The translations under genes and the position numbers were made by a program. This document shows, one piece after another, positions 37,052-47,928 of a stretch of DNA of 64,000 bases; position 1 is the stretch's first letter, and each line of letters opens with the position of its first letter. The notes beneath the pieces were generated by a model, which worked only from the letters and a program-made list of their open reading frames with translations, did not search any database and had not been told where the DNA came from. The DNA comes from Paramecium tetraurelia (taxonomy: Eukaryota > Ciliophora > Oligohymenophorea > Peniculida > Parameciidae): the NCBI RefSeq assembly GCF_000165425.1, contig NW_001798965.1, positions 4,447 through 68,446 of the forward strand, in the 5' to 3' direction.

Positions 37052-37697
37052 AACTTTGATTTTTAAATAAAATATATATTCCAAGATTTTATTAGTATTC
37101 TGAATCATTCAATATCATACATCTGTTTATTCAGATTTTCAAATCTACATTTCTTATCTTCTCCCTCTATCTTCAGTATTCTTTTCCATTCTCTGCTCCT
37201 CCCCCTTAACTCTCCTTATCAATTCGAATTCCCTCATTTCCACAAGTTTAGAATTTCTTATCATACACAATAACTTTATATATAATACAATAAACGTATA
37301 ATAGTATTTGTTTTCGTATTATTATCTCATCAACAGGAGATAATCGAAGCTAGAATACTATCTATTTTAATCTTAATTTAAGAGTGAACATAATTGACAT
37401 TATTGCCTCAATTATTTAATTTTTACTCTCAAATTAATTTAATTTATCTTTTTATATTTAATATATTCCACTTTATATATATATAATTAACAATCAATAT
37501 GAGATAATTCTACTACAAAACCACTTCAAATTAGATACAGGAGAATTCTCTTCATTATTATTAACTGAGATCATATATTTCGAAAAGAAATAAGAAATTG
37601 GTATAATCATAGTCGAAATAAAAATATAAAAAGGTACTCAGAATGAATAAAAATTATAAGAATCCTGTAAATAAAAATAACATATATATTCATCACC
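37052..37697. other. Spacer with one doubtful small gene
   Basis: On the minus strand an ATG at 37264 opens a charged 40-residue frame (KLVEMREFELIRRVKGEEQR) that could splice over a 26-nt intron, but no proper end is found before the Myb gene. From about 37290 to 37697 the DNA is AT-rich without a gene. Confidence 0.3.
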
Positions 37698-38318
37698 TCA
37701 AGAATTGATTTTTAGTACAATATCATCAGAATAACCAATTTCTACTCGACTTCTTCTAAATTTCTCAGGCTTCCTCATCGCTTTCCAATTTTCCTTCACG
37801 ATCCAAACTAAAAAGAATATTGTAATAATCTCAATTATAATGAATACAATAAATAATAGTATCTTGCAAAATTCAAAATCTTTAGTATCCTTGAAACTCC
37901 CTTTATAGTAAAAGCACTCTTAACAAAATTGAAAAGTAAAAAAATATATTTGCACTCCCAAATGAATGATGCAGAGTAATAATATTGTCAATATAAAACA
38001 TAGATAGATACGAAGGCTTTTGCAATTTAAAGCCCTTAATCTAATTTACATTTATTATTTTTTGTTTTTTTTTTGGTTCTAAATTTTTATTTCTTTGACG
38101 CTAATCGCAAAAACCCCTAAATACATGATGCAATCAATCATTAAAAACATCCATTTATCTCGAGTTAATAAGCATTTTCCATTTATTGTTAACTCTAATA
38201 ATACAAAAACAATCATCAAAATTATAAAGGAGACAATTTTAATTTCTCTTATCCAATTCTTTCCTAAATTCCTTGATTTATAAATTAATTAGTCAACTTC
38301 AGGCATTTCATCTGCCAT
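37698..38318 (-). CDS. Four-TM membrane protein, unrecognised
   Basis: A 206-residue, intron-free protein. Four hydrophobic segments are visible: IVSFIILMIVFVLLELTI, WMFLMIDCIMYLGVFAISV, IYLCFILTILLLCIIHLGV and ILLFIVFIIIEIITIFFLVW. A basic cytosolic loop (QNQKKNKKQQ) lies between TM2 and TM3, and the short TM3-TM4 loop contains two cysteines (FCQECFYY). The tail is basic. The even number of spans and the Q/K loop suggest both ends in the cytosol. No family recognised. Confidence 0.72.
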
Positions 38319-38488
38319 TTGATCTCAAATAAATTGTAGAATAAATGTTGAATAAATAAAAAATTAATTAAAGTGTATTAATCATAATCAGTATATAATT
38401 TTATGGAATATAATAATTTTAATTTTACTTGTCTAAATACTATTATTAGATATATTAAATCTAAAGACTAATTTGGGGAATATTTGAA

Positions 38489-38852
38489 ATGAAGAAGTAT
38501 GATGATTATGGTTAATTATTATAGCTAAAAATATGAGGACTTAAAATATTATGTAAATACTGGTTCATATTTGAATAATTAATTTAGACTTGTTTGGATG
38601 AAATCCAAAAGGATAAATGATGCTTTCAATTCGAACATAAATATCGTAAGATTCTTTACTTAGAACAATACACGAATAGATCATAAAGCTATTAATATTT
38701 AAAAATAAAATGATATATTTGTTACACACATTGATCTTTCTATGCAATCTATATAATTAAGTTATCTTTCTTTATTTGGATAGTAAAACCTGGAGAATCA
38801 AGTAATTGATACCTCTTACTTAGATTAGTTCTTTACCTTTAATATAAAATGA
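38489..38852 (+). CDS. Small hypothetical protein
   Basis: About 111 residues after removal of a 28-nt intron (38497-38524). Protein-like blocks include KYEDLKYYVNTGSYLNN and FRLVWMKSKRINDAF. There is no signal peptide, membrane span or known motif. The composition resembles its neighbours, and the intron has the standard GTATG...TATAG form, so I keep it as a probable gene. Confidence 0.45.
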
Positions 38853-39001
38853 GGATAAAATGAAAAATCTAAGGAGAGATTAAATAACATAGTACTTACG
38901 TTCTCAAAGGTTCTATTCATTTATGTTTACTTTTAATGTTTGACATTTATATAATTATATAATATATCTAGTTATGAATTTTAATAGTTAATATAATTAT
39001 T

Positions 39002-40385
39002 ATGATGAAAAACTTTACTGTTTTTGAAAAATTGGGAGAAGGTACTATTAATTCTATAAATACCAATTAAATTAGGGTCTTTCTCAACAGTGTTAAGAGT
39101 AAAACGGTAATCTGATCAATAAGAATATGCCATGAAAAAAGTGAGGATGGGATAATTGAAGGAGAAGGAGAAAGAGAATTCTCTTAACGAGATTCGTATT
39201 CTGGCCAGCATTTCGCATCCGAATATAATTGCTTATAAGGAAGCATTCTATGATGAGCAATCTCAAAGTTTGTGCGTAGTAATGGAGTATGCTGATAAGG
39301 GTGATTTGTAATAGCTGATCTAGTAACATATTCATTAGAAGTAATTTATCTAGGAAGCTGAGATATGGAAAATGATTTACTAAATGGCAATTGGTATTTA
39401 TGTGATTCAATTCTTAGCATTGCGAACGTTACATCAAATGAAAATTTTGCATAGAGATTTGAAATCTGCGAATGTATTTCTACACTAGGGAAATTATAAA
39501 TTGGGAGACATGAATGTATCTAAGGTGGCTAAAAAGGATTTGGTTTACACTCAAACTGGAACTCCCTATTATGCAAGTCCTGAAGTATGGAGAGATTAGC
39601 CATATGATGCTAAAAGTGATATTTGGAGTTTGGGATGTGTTGCATATGAAATGGCAGCCCTTAAACCACCATTCAGAGCTTAAAACATGGAAGGATTATA
39701 TAAAAAAGTATAGCGAGGTTTATACGAAAGAATACCGCCTAAATTTAGTGGTGAGTTAATGACTGTAATAGGATTATGCTTGCAGGTACAAAGCAAATAA
39801 AGACCCACTTGTGCTTAATTGCTTAACAACCCTATTTTATTGAGAAATGCCAGATAATTTATTATAGAAAGTAGAGTTTCATAACAGACGTAGTCTTCTC
39901 AAGCAGGTTCAAACATACTCTTATAAACTATAAAGTTACCAAAGAATTTAAAACATTTGAAAGAGAAATTACCAAAATCAAAATACCTAATAGAAAGTGT
40001 CAATAAATCCTATGATGAGACATAAGCCAATAGTTCATTCTTGCCAAAGATTAACAACACTAAAGAAATCAGACCTAATGGTTCGGTTCCACCCATCAAG
40101 AGTGATAGAAATCAATAATAGCAGCATCAACAGAATTCTTTACATGAAGAACGATCTAAGTCGATTGTCAATTCAGTCCAATTGTTGGAAATGGAGAGAG
40201 TTAGATAAAAGAGACTATTAGAAAAGTAGCAGAACTTAAAGATCAGCATCATTCATTAGAATGCCATTCCATATATAAACAGTTCGTCGTCTTAAATCCA
40301 AAATTTATATGCCAACAAACAACACAATACAAGAGATTCTCAAAAATAATATGTAGAAGCACCAAAACCTATATGGTGGGGATGA
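39002..40385 (+). CDS. NEK-family protein kinase
   Basis: A 441-residue kinase with an N-terminal catalytic domain. Glycine loop LGEGSFSTVLRVKR (split by the 34-nt intron 39042-39075), the YAMKK lysine, HRDLKSANVFL catalytic loop (after the 24-nt intron 39394-39417), TGTPYYASPEVW activation segment and SDIWSLGCVAYEMAALKPPF. The HLKILHRD region and the APE-equivalent point to the NIMA/NEK class, which in ciliates regulates cilium length and basal bodies. The magnesium motif reads GDMN instead of DFG, a variant I also know from ciliate NEKs with DLN. The C-terminal 150 residues are polar without a clear coiled coil. Confidence 0.93.
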
Positions 40386-40448
40386 TCATTAATGTAATTA
40401 TTGTGTAGTTTCTCTTTATAATTATAATAAAATATATTTATATATTTA

Positions 40449-41073
40449 ATGCAAGAAGTAAAGAAGGAGCTTAAATTAATCATCGTTGGTGATGGAGCCA
40501 TAGGCAAAACTTGTGCTTTGTTCAGCTATGTGAATGATAAATTCCCAACTGAATATGTGCCCACCGTTTTCGATAATACAATTACTTAAGTTGAAATTAA
40601 TGGAGAATAGTACTAGTTGTCTTTATGGTATTTAATCATTGAGATATTTACAGGGATACAGCTGGACAAGAGGGCTATGAACATTTGAGATAAGTATGTT
40701 ATTAAGGAACAGACATCTTCTTGGTTTGCTTTTCACTAGTGAGTGATGTTAGTTTTGAAAATGCTTTAAAAAAAGTAATTGATCTCATCATTTTAAGTGG
40801 CTGCCTGAAATCTCATTATACAACAAAAATGGGTTTATTATGTTCTTAGGCTTGAAAAAGGACTTGAGAGATCCCAAAAATCTAAATCATATATAAACTT
40901 AAGTGGCAGAATAAACCATTAAGAAGATGGGTTTCCAATATAGAGAGACAAGTGCTATGACTTAGGAAGGTTTAAAGGAGGCCTTTACATTTTCAATCTA
41001 AAGCCTCATCAAATCAAGACAAGAACATTAGAAAACAAAAAAACCCAAGAAATCAAGCTGCTAGTTGATTTGA
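40449..41073 (+). CDS. Rho/Rac-family small GTPase
   Basis: A 191-residue GTPase. P-loop GDGAIGKTC, effector loop [28 protein letters not shown] and SAMTQEG identify the Rho family, which controls actin and polarity. Introns 40628-40653 and 40775-40797 leave 192 codons; the second ends AAG and its splice gives the conserved KKWLPE exactly. The guanine motif usually TKxDL reads LKKDL, and a basic tail leads to a C-terminal CQLI box in which the Q is encoded by TAG. It therefore should be prenylated, most likely with geranylgeranyl because of the last residue. Confidence 0.93.
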
Positions 41074-41091
41074 TATTAATTATTAAAAAAA

Positions 41092-42237
41092 ATGAATGAA
41101 TAATTTAGAAAGTTTCTATTAAATCAAGAGAAAACTGAGATTTAATAAAAAAAGTCAGAAAATGCACCTCCAATCCGATTGAAAACATAATCCAAAAGAA
41201 AGACTAATGTGGATCTGGGTTAAGAAACATTTGTGTAAAAGAAAGTAAAACCAGATGAGAAAGATGATAAAAAAGAGCCTAATCTCATGGTGAAATTATA
41301 GATGAATCCCGTTGACTTAGTAAAGTGTACTAAATAATACTCATATGGCAATTATAAAAAATATTACCATCTAAGATTATAGTAAAAGTGGGAAGATCCA
41401 AGATTAACTATTTTAGATGGTTGTTACTTCACTGATAAATCAATTCTTGATATTGGTTGCAATGATGGGACATTGACTTTATTGATTGCACTAAAGTTTA
41501 AAATTAATATCATTTTTAAGACATTACCCTAAATTGATTAGAGGAATCGATATCGATTATACTTTGATCAATAAGGCAATTGAACAAATGGTTCATTTGG
41601 ACGATTAATAGAAGAAAATACAGAAATAAGAATTCAAACCAATCATTGAGGATTTGCCTGTGAGTTTTGAGAAATACATGGAATAACCTAGTTAATATTA
41701 ATTATAACATTAGTGTCTAAAGCAATAGAGGAATAATTTATTCATTAGACGATAGAGGATATGAACAAGGAGAACTAGCAAAACAGTATTTAATTTATTT
41801 AGATAGCAAAGGACAACACATTTCCACATAATGTCTATTTTCGAGTGCAAAACATTATTGGTAATAAAAAGTACGATGAAAAATACGATACGGTTTTATG
41901 TTTATCGGTTACCAAATGGATTCATCTTAATTTTGGAGATGTTGGTATCAAGAGATTATTCAAGACCATCTCTAATTCTTTGAATGAAGGGGGTCACTTT
42001 ATTCTAGAACCACAAGAATGGAAGAGTTATAAAAAGAAGAAATACTATAGTACTGAATTCAAATAGAATTATAAGGAAATCCAATTAAAACCATAGGATT
42101 TCTCTAAGGTTTTGGAGAAGGAATATAATTTCAAGTTGATTTAATAGATAAATCCAGATGATGAAAGTGCAATAAAGAAGTCTAAAAGCACTTTTAGAAG
42201 ACCAATTCTAATATTTGAAAAGTAGAAGGAGATTTGA
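41092..42237 (+). CDS. Bin3-type (MePCE/BCDIN3) RNA methyltransferase
   Basis: A 365-residue SAM-dependent methyltransferase. SAM motif I is SILDIGCNDGTLTLLIAL; motif II is LIRGIDIDYTLINKAI; the Bin3 signature is TVLCLSVTKWIHLNFGD followed by GGHFILEPQEWKSY. These match MePCE and BCDIN3, which methylate the 5' gamma-phosphate of 7SK, U6 or similar small RNAs. Introns 41496-41520 (ends AAG) and 41691-41713 give 366 codons and repair the domain. The N-terminal 75 residues are basic and disordered, a likely nuclear signal. A ciliate telomerase or U6 RNA would be a reasonable target, but that is inference. Confidence 0.92.
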
Positions 42238-42325
42238 CATTTATATATGTAAAATTCATAACATATATATAAAATCATCCTCTATTAACAATTCATTTTC
42301 ATTTTTTGGAGACTAGTCTAGTTTA

Positions 42326-44453
42326 TCAAAAGCTATATAAAAATGTATGAATACAAATAATGGATACATTTTCTTAAAGAACTTCTTCTTGCTTCTATTC
42401 TAAAAGTGGAATTGCCTTATCATGTGGTGACTTATCATGATTGGATAGTTATTTTTAAATCAACTTATCTAAACTAATGTCATTTTTTTGTATATTATAA
42501 TATTATTATTACATAAGTTCCTCAAGTTTTTATAGTTCATCTATTTCCTGTTCATCATCCTCCAAATATTATTATTACATAAGATTCTCAAAGTAGTTTG
42601 GATCTTGGATGTTATTATTATTGATAACCAGTATTTCAGACTTAATATTTTTGGTTTCTTACTAGTATTCCTATTACTCAGTTTTTTCAATTAATGAGTC
42701 TTGTTCAATTTGATTTGATTTGAGCATAGAAAATGAGAATTAATCCATCATCATTCTTTCAATGTCAATAAGATTAATATTCGGTTTGATCTCTTCTTAT
42801 TTGTTGTGATTTATCTGATAGAATTGCTAAGCCATTAGTTCTTCCAATTATTGTGATTCACTCAATTACTTATTTTAAACAACAGGTGGTAATCGTTCAA
42901 TACTTTGTTCATTGCTTTTCACGTACTCACTGGATCTAATAGTTTGTATTTTTTCTAGACTTCCACTATGCATGATTGATTTATATTGCTGACTTGTTTG
43001 ATTAATGGGAGGTTTGTGCACTTGATTCTTAAATATTTGATCTGGGATGCCATTGACAGAGATTTTGGCAATTTATGTGGGTCCTTCTTTTGGTCTAATC
43101 AACCCATTTTCGACTAAGGCATTTTTGTCTTAGTGGATATGATGAATGCCTATTTCCTTGATTTTAGATTCGATCTGTATCTTTCTTGTTACAACATTGC
43201 ATAGATCATTGTGAGAGAGTAGCTGTGTTTCTTACATATTCTCAGTTCTATTGAAGTCTTGATGAATAGACTTCAATTATTACAGAACTTATTGATATTT
43301 ACTTGAATCAGGATTGTTGCTCCTTCTTATCGAAACTGATAAGCCACCATGCATACTAGAACTAGACATATTGCTATTCTACAATTTGAAGGATTTTTTG
43401 TCATCATGTTTTGTATGATAGTGTTTTCTAGTAGAGATTATTACAGATTTCAGTGGTTCAGTTTCAAGATCTCAAATTAGAAATAAGTTGATACTTCTAA
43501 AGATAGAAAGAGTGAGCAACTGATTGGGTGTAGATCGTTCTTTTGGATTCAATTTAAAAATCTGATTGAAGATCTACAAAATGTCTTCTTATTTAGTTAT
43601 GCGTTTGAATTGAAATAATTCTAGTCGATTTCAATATAATAATCATACATCCTTTGTTGATAGAGTTACGTATTTGATCTAGAGTAATGTCAGAAGATAA
43701 ATGATGCCAAGGGGGCATTTTAGTGAGCATTTCTACAAATATACAACCAGCACTCCATACGTCTGAATACTGAGAGTACTCCTATCCATTGAAACATTCA
43801 GGAGCACTGTACATAGATAATTTGTATTTGTTTAGAATGTAGATGTCACTCAATTTAGCATTTGCTTCTCCATCCACTAAGACATTTGATGTTTTTAGAT
43901 TCCTTTTTTAAGATCAATGATACCTGTGTAGTATGCCTTAACTATGAAGATATTCTAATCCTTACAATATTTGTTTCATAAACATAATAGCAAGTTAAGG
44001 AGAAAACGAACTGAATTTCTACAACAACCAACTGATTGAACCTCCACTTTCATAAGGCATCAGTATTTTAATTTCATTTTAGATTACTTCATTTTTGAAT
44101 ACTGAGTAATCCCAACCTATTATTTGATGGATATTCTTGAAGTCCAACCGTTTGAGAATGTCTACAATACTTATCACATTGTCAAAATCATCTTCTGAAC
44201 TTAATTTGAACTATGATTATAGAAATTAATACAATTTTTAATGCTAAAAGTTACCCATTTAAAGTATTCAATGCAGAGTATACATTACATCCCTCCTAAA
44301 TCAATTCACCTTAAATGTAATCATAAACTATGTTCTAGAGTTGATTATTACAGATCTTACTTCTTCTTCTTCCTCCTCCTCTTATTCTTCACCCTATTAC
44401 TCTGGAAAGTCCTCATTGTTAGACTCTCATATTTGAATATGCTATACTTTCAT
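42326..44453 (-). CDS. MAP3K-like pseudokinase with long tail
   Basis: A kinase fold with missing key residues. Recognisable: a degenerate glycine loop (QEGCNVYSALN), the lysine in LLALKI, the hinge ILMPYESGGSISWLL, helix E, then HRNLKTSNVLV with Asn instead of catalytic Asp, LSDIY instead of DFG, YSAPECF, SDVWSAGCIFVEMLTKMPPW and the final ERSTPNQLL. The order resembles STE/MAP3K kinases. Introns near 44340, 44210, 43903-43923, 43640 and 43470 are needed; the one next to HRN ends AAG. About 360 polar residues without a domain follow to TGA 42328-42326. The exact start (I give Met 44453) is uncertain because the acidic N-terminal exon has no clear ATG. Confidence 0.78.
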
Positions 44454-44639
44454 ACTCTTATCACTCAAATGTCCCCGATGAGCTACTTTCACTTCCTCGT
44501 TTTTCCTTTTGTAACACGGTGCTGTACCCATTATAAATTATAATTATATAATAAACTAATCAAAATTTATATGTTTTAAGACGAATTAAGATTTGAATTA
44601 GATTATTATTATTTATTCTTAAGACAATTAATTATCTAA

Positions 44640-44867
44640 ATGAATAATCTTGGAATTTCAAACAATAGGTTTTAATAAAAAGCCTAGCAAAAACGACAAA
44701 AATCCTTTGATTAGCCTCATCCTAATCAGAAGGCTCCAATCAATAACCAAGAACTTGTCAATAATCACGAGTTTGAAATTACCCCTGACATTGTTAAACC
44801 AAATGTGCAAGTTCCCATCTTTCAAGATCCTAAGTTGATTGAAAATCTATAATAAAAAAAAAAATGA
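44640..44867 (+). CDS. Small hypothetical protein (75 aa)
   Basis: Intron-free, from ATG 44640 to TGA 44865-44867. Basic at both ends with an ordinary protein-like core (NHEFEITPDIVKPNV). It is 24 bp upstream of the next + strand gene. No domain is recognised; conservation in relatives would decide whether it is real. Confidence 0.5.
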
Positions 44868-44891
44868 TAAATATTAATAATTATTATATTA

Positions 44892-46178
44892 ATGGACGAG
44901 TCACAATTCAACTCACTGTAGAAAACCATAATAATCCCTCCAAGAAAACTATTTTAAACCATTTTACAAGAGTTCGAAACTCAGACCCCAAATTTCTAGT
45001 AATTCATCAATGAAACTCAATCAAATCCCTCCTTCATCAATGGTGAATTGATTCCAATCTTCATTATCTATGAATCTGAAGTCGACCTTGTCCATCAATT
45101 CCAACTCAAAAAGGATCAACAACTCTTACGATCCTACCCATCATATCATCAAACCAATCTCTATGTGAATAATACCTATACAGAAACGAAAAAATAAACT
45201 TTAGAAGACAACAAAGTTATACATTGTAAAATCCTGGAAATCAATGTTAATGAAGAATTCGTAGATTAAGATTTAGAGTTGCTCATAATTGGTACTTATG
45301 AGCAGAAGTACTGCTATAATGGGATCAAAACTATTTTGAGAAATGAAATTCCTAAAGAATAATACAAACAATTGTCGTATTAGCACTCAATCATGGTCTA
45401 AGTACACAATGCATTCGATTTGGAATATAAGTATTTCGGAAATACAGTTAAGATGAATATTGCATTTCAAATTAAATCGCATATCTAATTGGATAATATT
45501 GAAATGGACTTTCTTTTGAGTGAAAGCCAAATGATCTGGAAGGATGTTGGGATCAATAGAGTTGTACCTAAATGCATGTTACAGAATATATCAATTAACA
45601 AATAATACCTTAATAATGAGGAAGGATTCATAGAGGTTCTATTAGATTGGCCGGCTATGTTATAGAACGAATAATTGCAACCAGATCTTCCATCAAGAAG
45701 ACTGAGCATAGTATAAGTCAACCCTGTATTGGAAATTAGAACACCTTTGTATATTAGATGGGGATAACAAAAGTACACTAAATGCAACTATTTGCTGTGG
45801 AAGATTAAACCTATTTAAACAATTGGAGGAGAAATCAAAGAAGTGGTCAGATATAAGGATGCTTAAAACCAAGAGTATTTAGCATTAAAAATAGTTCTTA
45901 TTAATTATTCAGGCAAGGAACATGAGATTATATTCTGTCCTCCTTCTTAAATATTCGGAAAGAAACTTAACCAGAAAAAAGATCAGCCTTTGGTAGTTTT
46001 AGGTATCACATTGTCAACGGAGAAAAATTTGGGAGTTTTGTAGCCGAATTAATTATGTGAGACTATCTTGAGGGTTCAATTAATTAATAATGGAATTTTG
46101 AATATGCAACACATAAATCTTAAGATAGACAACTAATTAACTGAGTTGAGTTTGAATTTTTTATATTCTCATCAATGA
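44892..46178 (+). CDS. Beta-rich protein of 428 aa, unrecognised
   Basis: Intron-free from ATG 44892 to TGA 46176-46178. The sequence alternates short hydrophobic strands (IPIFIIYESEVDLV, LEIRTPLYIRW, LALKIVLINYSGKEHEIIF) in a pattern like repeated immunoglobulin-type beta sandwiches. There is no signal peptide or membrane span. The layout recalls trafficking adaptor or TRAPP-type subunits built of beta sandwiches, but I cannot name it. Only 24 bp separate it from the stop of the small gene upstream. Confidence 0.68.
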
Positions 46179-46204
46179 TTTGGGAAAATTTATTATTTAT
46201 AGTA

Positions 46205-47892
46205 ATGATTGAAGTTAATAACAAAAGGGAAGGTTTTTCTGTAGTTGATGGAAGAAATGGAGTGTTGAATGTTAAAAAGGAAGGAGACAATGGTGGAGTA
46301 AATTATATAATAAATTATCTAACTTAATTTCAAAATTAAATGACAGAACTTCTGTTGATTATGAATGTGAGAATAGATGAAGGGAGACAGGGTACAATCA
46401 ATGTGCATTTGGGAGACGATCCTGAGGTGTTGGCTAGAGATTTCTGTATTGAATACAATGTGAACTAGAGGTTGGTTCCTTTATTGATAGAGAATATAAA
46501 TAAAAATTTGGAAGTGGCTGAATAACAGAAAGTGAATGTAAGAGAAAGAGATTAATGTATAGTCTAATTAAGATACCATGCAATATTCGACAGAAACATG
46601 CAATTCAAAATTTATGGAAACTCCATTCAATGAACCATTGCAGCAATTGTCAACGAACAACTACTACTCAACTCATTCATCAGTTCATGAGAGACTATAT
46701 GAAGATGCGAAGAATAAGAGATTGAAATAGAAGTTGAATATTTCGGATAGTAGATCAAAGAAAATCAAAATTTAGGAGCCTGAAATAAATTATGGGTTAT
46801 TTCTGTATCAGAAGGGTTTGAAAAAGAATGAGGAGAAATAGCAGAGAGCAGAGAGTGCGAAGAAGGATTTGTAGAACTCTTAATTAGTTGAATGTACTCA
46901 TCATCCGAGGATAAATCATGTTTCAAGGTAATTGGCACAACGCAAAGGAGAGTGTGTGAGTGAACATTTGAATAGGTTGGCTTAGGAGTAGAAAATAAAG
47001 AGGGAGAATGCCAGTCAAGAACACTTAAAGACCGAAGTTTAGAGTTGTTCATTCAAGCCTTAAATAAATAGAATGTATTGGAAATGACTAATCTTAATAG
47101 ATCAAGGTATATAGTGGAGGAAAGAAATGACCGAGGCAACTAGCCATGGTATCAGTCTTTGTATTCAGATTACGATTCCAAGAGGTAGAAATTGGAGCAA
47201 TTGGAGAAGTAGTACTTCTCATCAAATTACACATTCCATCCAAAGATAGATTTAATATCTGAGAAGATCGTATAGGGTAGCAGTTTTGAGTAGAGATAGA
47301 AGAATAGGTCGACATCAAGATAAAATTTGTCTGTGTGTGATGATGAGAACTAGTTGTTCAAACCTAAAACAGGTAGACCTCCTGAGAAGAGACCGAGAGA
47401 TTTGTTTTAGAATTTGTATAATCATGCAAAGATTTACGAATAGAAAAGACAGAATTAGATTGTCTAATTACATCAATAATAAATAAGTGCATCTTAGATA
47501 AGGGCGAGTGAAAGATCGAATTAGATGATTCAATCACAAATGCAGATTTAATTGATAAAGATCTTTGAATCTTTGGATAGCGATAAGGATGGCTGCATCA
47601 ATTCTGAGAACTGCGATGTGGGGGATTTGGAGGATAATGTTATCAAGATTTTGTCACCTTTACTTTTGGAAATGGAATCTGGAAATCATACTCTCAATAA
47701 GAAGGAATTCGTAGAATCTGCCGAAAGATTAGTGGCCATTCTCTCTCCAGGTGACAAACATGAACTATTGAAAAGACCTGGCAGGAAAACTGATGTTCCT
47801 CAATTTAGTTTTAATGTGTGTAATTATTCTTTATATAATAGCCATCTGTCAATAAGAGATCTTAAAAAATTGTGGCAGCTAAAAGGAATTGA
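46205..47892 (+). CDS. EF-hand protein with CTHHP/F-x-P repeat motifs
   Basis: A 536-residue protein. The N-terminal 110 residues have a conserved ciliate segment (VVDGRNGVLNVKKEGD, then NVHLGDDPEVLARDF). Then come repeated short motifs of the type CTHHPRIN, CSFKPQIN, FHPKIDLISEK and FKPKTGRPP, typical of large ciliate EF-hand proteins. A calcium-binding loop lies near residue 430 (LDSDKDGCINSENCD), followed by a second, weaker one. Introns 46538-46562, 47075-47100 and 47816-47841 give 537 codons. By family these are cortical or ciliary calcium-responsive proteins. The first frame up to 46537 could be an independent gene, but the first intron joins it cleanly. Confidence 0.8.
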
Positions 47893-47928
47893 AGATTTTA
47901 ATTAATTTTTATATTAAAAATATAACTT

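Noticed and set aside
44241-44543. 100-residue standard-code + strand ORF, hydrophobic in the middle
   Set aside because: It is antisense to the acidic N-terminal exon of the pseudokinase; its composition is the complement of GAA/GAG runs.
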